Assembly (NCBI RefSeq): GCF_014649715.1 | Contig: NZ_BMTO01000007.1 | Coordinates: 253,347 to 288,041, forward strand | Source: Streptomyces lateritius | Lineage (GTDB): Bacteria > Actinomycetota > Actinomycetes > Streptomycetales > Streptomycetaceae | DNA: 34,695 nucleotides | Direction of reading: 5' to 3' | Shown: positions 29,745 through 34,695 of the stretch, in pieces | Layout of the letters: the number at the start of each line of letters is the position of its first letter | Numbering within the stretch: the first letter of the stretch is position 1 | Notes under the pieces: model-generated | Databases searched by the model: none | What the model was told of the DNA's origin: nothing | The model's input: the letters and a program-made list of their open reading frames with translations, nothing else | Program-made: the position numbers and the translations under genes

Positions 29745-32700
29745 ATGCCACGACCCCGTCTCAGGAGCAGAACCGGTACGGCGGTGATCGCCGCCGTCGC
29801 CGTGCTCGGGGGGCTGCTCGCCGGAGCCCTGCCGAGCGCCGCCGCCGACGAACCCGTCCCGGTGGCCGTCGACCGGTTCGAAGGGGAGATCCCCTTCGCT
29901 CATCCGCCCGCGGAGGGTCTCTTCACGTGGGGCAGTGACGCCGACGACCAGCCCCGGCTGCGGATCAGCGAGCGCGCCGACGCTCCAGAGGGTGCCAAGG
30001 TCCTCGAGGGCGACTACGACATCAGCGGCTGGGGCGGGCTCAGCCACGACTTCGCCTTCGACCGGCCGGCGCACGACTGGACCGCGTTCAAGGGCGTCCG
30101 CTTCTGGTGGTACGGCCAGAACACCGCTCCCCTGCCGCCCGGTTCGGGCAAGCGCGTCCACTTCGAGATCAAGGACGGCGGGGCGAACGGCGAGGCGTCC
30201 GAGCTGTGGACCACCTCGTTCACCGACGACTGGGAGGGATGGCACCTCGTCGAGATCCCGTTCTCCGACTTCCACTACCGCGCCGACTACCAGCCGGTGG
30301 GCGGCATCGACCAGGTGCTCGGCCTGAACGAGATGTGGGGTTACGCCCTCACCCTGCCTCCCGGGTCCCCCGGCTCCTTCGCGCTCGACGGCGTGGAGCT
30401 GTACGGCACGGCGGAGCCGGCCCTGAACACCAAGGTCGTCACCGACGCCGCCGTGTACCCGGTCGGCGAGGGCGGCACCGCCCAGGTGAGGCTCTCGGTC
30501 GCCACGACCGGCTCCACGCCCATCGGCGAGCCCGTCACCGTCACGTACGCCACCGAGGGCGGCAGCGCCGAGTCCGGCAGGGACTACACACCGGTCAGCG
30601 GCAGTGTCACCTTCCCTGCCGGCACGGCCTCCGGCGCCACCCGCTCGATCGCCGTGACCACCCGGAAGGACGGCTCCGCCGAGTCCGCCGAGACCATCCC
30701 CCTCAAGCTGACCGTCACCGGCGCCAAGGCCCCCGCCGAGACCCCGCTGGTCGTGGTGGACGCCCACGGACTGCCGTACCTCGACACGAAACTCCCCGTG
30801 AAGAAGCGCGTCGCCGACCTGCTCGGGCGGATGACCCTCGCGGAGAAGGCCGGCCAGATGACGCAGGCCGAGCGCAACGCTCTCAAGTCGCCGGGTGACA
30901 TCGCCTCGTACGACCTCGGCTCCCTGCTCTCCGGCGGCGGCTCGGTGCCCTCCCCGAACACGCCCGAGGCGTGGGCGGAGATGATCGACTCCTACCAGGC
31001 GCGCGCCCGGGCGACCCGCTTCCAGATCCCGCTGATCTACGGCGTGGACGCGGTGCACGGACACAACAACGTCATCGGCTCCACGATCATGCCGCACAAC
31101 ATCGGCATCGGCGCCGGCCGTGACCCGAAGCTCGCCGAGCGGACCGGCGCCGTCACCGCCAAGGAGGTGCGGGCCACCGGCATCCCGTGGGACTTCGCCC
31201 CCTGCCTGTGCGTGACGCGCGACGAGCGCTGGGGCCGCTCCTACGAGGCGTTCGGCGAGGACCCCGCCCTGGTGACCGCCATGGAGACCGTGATCAACGG
31301 GATGCAGGGAGCGCGCGGCGGCAAGGACCTCGACCGCAACGACAAGGTGCTGACCAGCGCCAAGCACTTCGTCGGCGACGGCGGTACGGAGTTCGGTTCG
31401 TCGACCACCGGTTCGTACACGATCGACCAGGGGATCACCAGGGTCACCCGGGAGGAGCTGGAGGCGGTGCACCTGGCGCCGTTCGCCGAGGCGGTCGAGC
31501 GCGGGGCCGGCACGGTCATGCCCTCGTACTCCTCGCTGGACATCCTGGGCGACGACCGTGGCCCGGTGAAGATGCACGCCAACGCCGAGATGATCAACGG
31601 GGTCCTCAAGGACCGCATGGGCTTCGACGGGTTCGTGATCAGCGACTGGCAGGCCATCGACCAGATTCCCGGCGACTACCCGAGCGATGTGCGCACCTCG
31701 GTCAACGCGGGGCTGGACATGATCATGGTGCCGACCGACTACCAGGGCTTCACCCGGACGCTCCAGGACGAGGTGACCGCCGGGCGCGTCAGCCGGGCGC
31801 GCGTCGACGACGCGGTGTCCCGCATCCTGACCCAGAAGTTCAGGCTGGGCCTGTTCGAACGGCCCTACGCCGACACCGCCCACCTGGACGAGATCGGGTC
31901 CCCGGCGCACCGGGCCGTGGCCCGGGAGGCCGTCGCCAAGTCCCAGGTGCTGCTGAAGAACGACGGCGCCGTGCTGCCTCTGAAGCCCTCCCAGAGGGTG
32001 TACGTCGCCGGCTCCAACGCCGACGACATCGGCAACCAGGCGGGCGGCTGGACCATCAGCTGGCAGGGCTCCTCCGGCAGGACGACCACCGGCACCACGA
32101 TCCTGGAGGGCATGAGGAAGGCCGCGCCCGACGCGGAGATCTCCTACTCCAAAGACGCCTCGGCCGCCACCGACGGGCATGACGTGGGTGTGGTCGTCGT
32201 CGGCGAGACGCCCTACGCGGAGGGCTTCGGCGACGTGGGCAACGGCAACGACCTGGAGCTGACGCCGGCCGACAAGGCGGCCGTCGACAAGGTCTGCGCA
32301 GCGATGCCGTGCGCGGTGCTCGTCGTCTCCGGCCGCCCGCAGCTCATCGGCGACCGGCTCGGCGCCATCGACGCGCTCGTCGCGTCCTGGCTCCCGGGCA
32401 CCGAGGGCGACGGCGTCGCCGACGTCCTCTACGGCGCACGGCCCTTCACCGGGCAGCTCCCGGTCACCTGGCCGAAGTCCGAGGCGCAGCTGCCGATCAA
32501 CGTCGGCGACGCCTCCTACGACCCGCAGTTCCCCTACGGCTGGGGGCTGACCACCCGCGCCGCTCCGACGCCCGCCGTCGGCGGGGAGGCCGCGCTGAAG
32601 GCCATCGGCGTCGCGGCGAAGGTGCTCGAGGCGACCGGTCGCGGTACGTCGGCGGAGGCACGGGAGCTGGTCGGCCGGGCACGGATCATCGTGCAGCGGC

Positions 32701-32822
32701 GGATCGGCGGGAACATCACCGAGGCGACGGCCGCACCCTTCGCCAAGGCCGACCACCTGCTGCTCACCGGGGACCTGACGGGTGCCGTCTCCCAACTGAC
32801 CGCGGCGTACCGGGCCGCCTGA
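29745..32822 (+). CDS. Secreted multidomain GH3 beta-glucosidase/exo-glucanase
   Basis: The 1025-residue product has a signal peptide (TGTAVIAAVAVLGGLLAGAL, cleavage near SAAA at 31-34). Domains in order: a CBM11-like carbohydrate-binding jelly roll at about 42-220, a Calx-beta domain at about 230-330 (YPVGEGGTAQVRLSV; GRDYTPVSGSVTFPAGTA), the GH3 N-terminal barrel at about 344-690 with nucleophile D634 in VISDWQAID, the GH3 C-terminal domain at about 730-935, and an 80-90-residue helical C-terminal tail. It would remove terminal sugars from beta-glucan oligomers. The ATG at 29745 has AGAAGGAG upstream. It is the second gene of a lacI-GH3 unit; a terminator follows. Confidence 0.9.
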   Translation: MPRPRLRSRTGTAVIAAVAVLGGLLAGALPSAAADEPVPVAVDRFEGEIPFAHPPAEGLFTWGSDADDQPRLRISERADAPEGAKVLEGDYDISGWGGLSHDFAFDRPAHDWTAFKGVRFWWYGQNTAPLPPGSGKRVHFEIKDGGANGEASELWTTSFTDDWEGWHLVEIPFSDFHYRADYQPVGGIDQVLGLNEMWGYALTLPPGSPGSFALDGVELYGTAEPALNTKVVTDAAVYPVGEGGTAQVRLSVATTGSTPIGEPVTVTYATEGGSAESGRDYTPVSGSVTFPAGTASGATRSIAVTTRKDGSAESAETIPLKLTVTGAKAPAETPLVVVDAHGLPYLDTKLPVKKRVADLLGRMTLAEKAGQMTQAERNALKSPGDIASYDLGSLLSGGGSVPSPNTPEAWAEMIDSYQARARATRFQIPLIYGVDAVHGHNNVIGSTIMPHNIGIGAGRDPKLAERTGAVTAKEVRATGIPWDFAPCLCVTRDERWGRSYEAFGEDPALVTAMETVINGMQGARGGKDLDRNDKVLTSAKHFVGDGGTEFGSSTTGSYTIDQGITRVTREELEAVHLAPFAEAVERGAGTVMPSYSSLDILGDDRGPVKMHANAEMINGVLKDRMGFDGFVISDWQAIDQIPGDYPSDVRTSVNAGLDMIMVPTDYQGFTRTLQDEVTAGRVSRARVDDAVSRILTQKFRLGLFERPYADTAHLDEIGSPAHRAVAREAVAKSQVLLKNDGAVLPLKPSQRVYVAGSNADDIGNQAGGWTISWQGSSGRTTTGTTILEGMRKAAPDAEISYSKDASAATDGHDVGVVVVGETPYAEGFGDVGNGNDLELTPADKAAVDKVCAAMPCAVLVVSGRPQLIGDRLGAIDALVASWLPGTEGDGVADVLYGARPFTGQLPVTWPKSEAQLPINVGDASYDPQFPYGWGLTTRAAPTPAVGGEAALKAIGVAAKVLEATGRGTSAEARELVGRARIIVQRRIGGNITEATAAPFAKADHLLLTGDLTGAVSQLTAAYRAA

Positions 32823-32828
32823 GCGAGC

Positions 32829-32866
32829 GGTGCGGGGCCGGGGCCACTCCGGCCCGGCCTCGCACC
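32829..32866. terminator. Bidirectional terminator between GH3 and ligase genes
   Basis: GGTGCG (32829-32834) with the next eight bases pairs with the arm ending CGCACC (32861-32866), a 14-pair stem with one G-T wobble. It lies between converging stops at 32822 and 32886. Confidence 0.6.
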
Positions 32867-32885
32867 GGCCGCCTCGGGGGGCGGG

Positions 32886-34016
32886 TCACGCTCGAGGCGG
32901 TTCGCCCACGGTGATGCGGGCGCAGGCGGCGACCGTCGCGGCGAGGCTTCCCTCGCTGCCGAGCAGCTTCCGCTGGATGCGGGCGCCGGTGCCGTGGTCC
33001 AGGAGCCCGGCGATGCCGGCCTTGACCCGTTCGGCATCACCGTGGTCCTGAAGTGCCTGTTCCACATGGTCGTACAGCGCGTGGACGACGGTGTCGGGCG
33101 GTGCGGGGCGCATGGTCTCGGGGTGGATCAGCGGGCCGTCCAGGCCCGACCGGCCGGCTCGCCAGGAGGCCAGCCGCAGGAGGCTCGTGGGCACCCGGGC
33201 CGGCGGTTGCCCCTCCTTCCAGGCGCGGGAGGCGGTCTCGACCAGGCCGCGCACCAGGGCGGCCAGCAGGACGGGGGTGGAGGGGTCGAGGCACACGTCG
33301 GCGACCCTGATCTCGACGGTGGGGTAGTTGGCCGACAGACGGGCGTCGAAGTAGACCATCCCCTGGTCCCGCAGCACCTCCGTGCCGAGCATGGCGCGGA
33401 CCTGCTCGTGGTAGCGGTCCGCGGAGCCGAACACGTCGACGGGGCCGGCCGAGGGCCATCTGTCCCAGACCTGGCTGCGGTAGCTGGCGTAGCGGCTGTC
33501 CTCCCCCTGCCAGAAGGGAGAGTTCGCGCTCATCGCCAGCAGCACGGGGAGCCAGGGCCGGATGCGGTCGAGCACCGCGACACCCTCCTCGTCGGAGTCG
33601 ACCGACACGTGCACATGGCAGCCGCAGGTGAGCTGTTCCTGGGCGGTCAGGCCGAAGCGCTCGCCGAGCCACTGGTACCGCTCCCCCTGGCTGAGTGTGG
33701 GGCTCACCGGGAGCGGCGAGGTGGCCACGGCGGCGACGACGGCGCCGACGGTGGCGGCGTGCCGGGCGGACTCGCCGCGCCACCGGACGATCTCGTCCGC
33801 GAGCTCGTCCATCCGCGTCACGGGCCGGGTGGCGAATTCCAGCTGTTCCTTCTGCAGTTCCTTCTCGAAATCGGGATCGTCGTCCCGGCGGCCGTCGGCG
33901 CCCTCCTGCGCGGCGGACCGCCGGGCGGCCGCCAGCACGGCACCGGCCAGAGCCACCGGCTCGCCGCTGTCCGCGTCCACGATCAGCAGTTCTTCTTCCA
34001 CACCTACACTTCGCAC
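32886..34016 (-). CDS. Glutamate-cysteine ligase family protein (YbdK/GCS2 type)
   Basis: The 376-residue product matches the GCS2/YbdK carboxylate-amine ligase family, which joins glutamate to an amine or cysteine using ATP. Landmarks are VGVEEELLIVDADSGEPV at the N-terminus with the metal-binding glutamates, the QLEFATRPV strand, CGCHVHVSVDS, ANSPFWQGEDS and the substrate-side TVEIRVADVC. The GTG at 34014-34016 is chosen because it begins the family sequence (VRSVGVEEEL) and GAGGGG lies upstream; a 19-residue longer frame has no family content. Whether it makes gamma-glutamylcysteine or another amide is unknown, since actinomycetes use mycothiol and ergothioneine. Confidence 0.88.
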   Translation of the reverse strand: MRSVGVEEELLIVDADSGEPVALAGAVLAAARRSAAQEGADGRRDDDPDFEKELQKEQLEFATRPVTRMDELADEIVRWRGESARHAATVGAVVAAVATSPLPVSPTLSQGERYQWLGERFGLTAQEQLTCGCHVHVSVDSDEEGVAVLDRIRPWLPVLLAMSANSPFWQGEDSRYASYRSQVWDRWPSAGPVDVFGSADRYHEQVRAMLGTEVLRDQGMVYFDARLSANYPTVEIRVADVCLDPSTPVLLAALVRGLVETASRAWKEGQPPARVPTSLLRLASWRAGRSGLDGPLIHPETMRPAPPDTVVHALYDHVEQALQDHGDAERVKAGIAGLLDHGTGARIQRKLLGSEGSLAATVAACARITVGEPPRA

Positions 34017-34162
34017 GTCACAGCCCCTCGCTCGCCCCGTCAGGTGTTGTCCCCCTGCCCCCTGAACGGGCACCCATGCGACACCGTGCGGGGGTCCCGC
34101 TCACCGTCGCACAACGTGCGCGTGCGGGCACGATCCGTCCGGAACGCGGGGACCGGGCGAGG

Positions 34163-34690
34163 TCAGAAGGCCTTGTCGGGGCCGTGCAGCGCGGCCCGGG
34201 CCGTTCCACGGAACTCGGCCAGGGCCTCCGTGGCGGCCGTCGCCGCCACGTCCGCCGCCCACGCCCACTCCGCGTCCTCCATGTGCTGGTGCTCGCCCAG
34301 GACGGCCTGCCAGGCGTGCACGGCCGTGGAGAAGCGCTGTGCGGCCACCGCCGCTTCCTCGGGTCCCTCGATCAGGACGACGCTGACGTGTCGGCGGAGA
34401 GCGCGCGACACACCGTTCACCCGCTCCTGGATCGCCGGATAGTTGCTCCGTCCCACCGACAGGGCGCGGGTGACGCGGCCGAGGTCCTGGGTGGCGTCCT
34501 CCGCGGCGTCCAGGAAGGCGAGGTACGCCTCGCGCCGGGCCTGCCGACGCGACTCCCGCGCCTCGCTCCTGGCCAGGGTGACGGCCGCCGTGATCGCGCC
34601 GGCCGCGCCCAGGGCGGCCCCGACCACCGCCGCCGTCGCGCTGACGAGTCCTACACCAGCGGCGTCCATGAACGGCATTGTGCCGGTCAT
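34163..34690 (-). CDS. Membrane-anchored helical protein, unknown function
   Basis: The up to 175-residue product has one N-terminal membrane helix (VGLVSATAAVVGAALGAAGA, about 12-40) followed by a charged coiled region beginning RSEARESRRQARREAY. The rest is helical with conserved-looking tryptophans (HAWQAVLGEH; DAEWAWAADV). It resembles the many single-pass hypothetical proteins of Streptomyces with a cytoplasmic helical domain; I do not recognise a family. The start is uncertain (ATG 34690, 34678 or 34669) and the window ends five bases beyond the first. Confidence 0.65.
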   Translation of the reverse strand: MTGTMPFMDAAGVGLVSATAAVVGAALGAAGAITAAVTLARSEARESRRQARREAYLAFLDAAEDATQDLGRVTRALSVGRSNYPAIQERVNGVSRALRRHVSVVLIEGPEEAAVAAQRFSTAVHAWQAVLGEHQHMEDAEWAWAADVAATAATEALAEFRGTARAALHGPDKAF

Positions 34691-34695
34691 GGACG

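Noticed and set aside
29715..32795. A 1026-codon open frame antisense to the GH3 gene
   Set aside because: Long antisense frames are expected in high-GC DNA; its start lies inside the GH3 3' end, it has no ribosome site and no domain content, while the plus strand encodes a clear GH3 enzyme.
1..34695. CRISPR arrays, tRNA or rRNA genes, biosynthetic gene cluster or phage-defence system
   Set aside because: No spaced direct repeats, cloverleaf, rRNA signature, polyketide/peptide synthetase, or nuclease/helicase defence module was seen on either strand.

Overview
The base composition (very high GC, strong preference for G/C at third codon positions), frequent GTG starts, AAGGAGG-type ribosome sites and several lineage-typical families (GvpO/GvpS, HSP18 with a RheA-type operator, DUF6479 and DUF6131 small membrane proteins, LLM/F420 enzymes) point to chromosomal DNA of Streptomyces or a close relative. 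No rRNA, tRNA, CRISPR array, insertion sequence or phage gene is visible. All assignments are from reading the sequence; no database search was run.

Layout. 1-588: 3' end of a secreted protein and its terminator. 710-4920: a four-gene operon with overlapping start/stop codons, made of a hemerythrin-domain protein and the three subunits (2Fe-2S, FAD/4Fe-4S, molybdopterin) of a PaoABC-type aldehyde oxidoreductase. 5126-6542: minus-strand small membrane and acidic proteins and a flavodoxin-fold oxidoreductase. 6692-11005: a complete minus-strand gas vesicle operon, transcribed gvpO-A-F-G-J-L-S-K and then a Lys/Ala-rich membrane protein, ending at a giant hairpin. 11109-12606: an Orn/Lys/Arg-type decarboxylase broken by one frameshift, divergent from an MFS transporter (12721-14229).

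14270-18408 is a stress-flavoured stretch: a decayed rheA repressor gene, two RheA-type operators and an intact hsp18, then a DUF2267 protein, an unrecognised 252-residue protein, an STAS anti-sigma-factor antagonist and an EF-hand protein. 18690-23929 holds a secreted serine hydrolase, a decayed gene fragment, a TetR regulator divergent from a DUF4386 membrane protein with two palindromic operators between them, and a secreted ricin-lectin protein. 23988-26452 (minus) holds a HAD phosphatase coupled to an F420-dependent LLM oxidoreductase, and a two-domain RNase HI.

26522-32822 is a glycan-use locus: a secreted GH30 enzyme with a CBM13 lectin, divergent from a LacI regulator followed by a 1025-residue multidomain GH3 enzyme, with tandem LacI-type operators between them. 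The GH30 would cut polysaccharide outside the cell and the GH3 would release sugar from the oligomers. The window ends with a YbdK-type glutamate-cysteine ligase and a membrane-anchored protein of unknown function. The most notable points are the hemerythrin coupled to a molybdoenzyme, the dead rheA beside intact hsp18 operators, the frameshifted decarboxylase, the gas vesicle operon with a long-tailed GvpA, and the nested small genes at 5453-5872.
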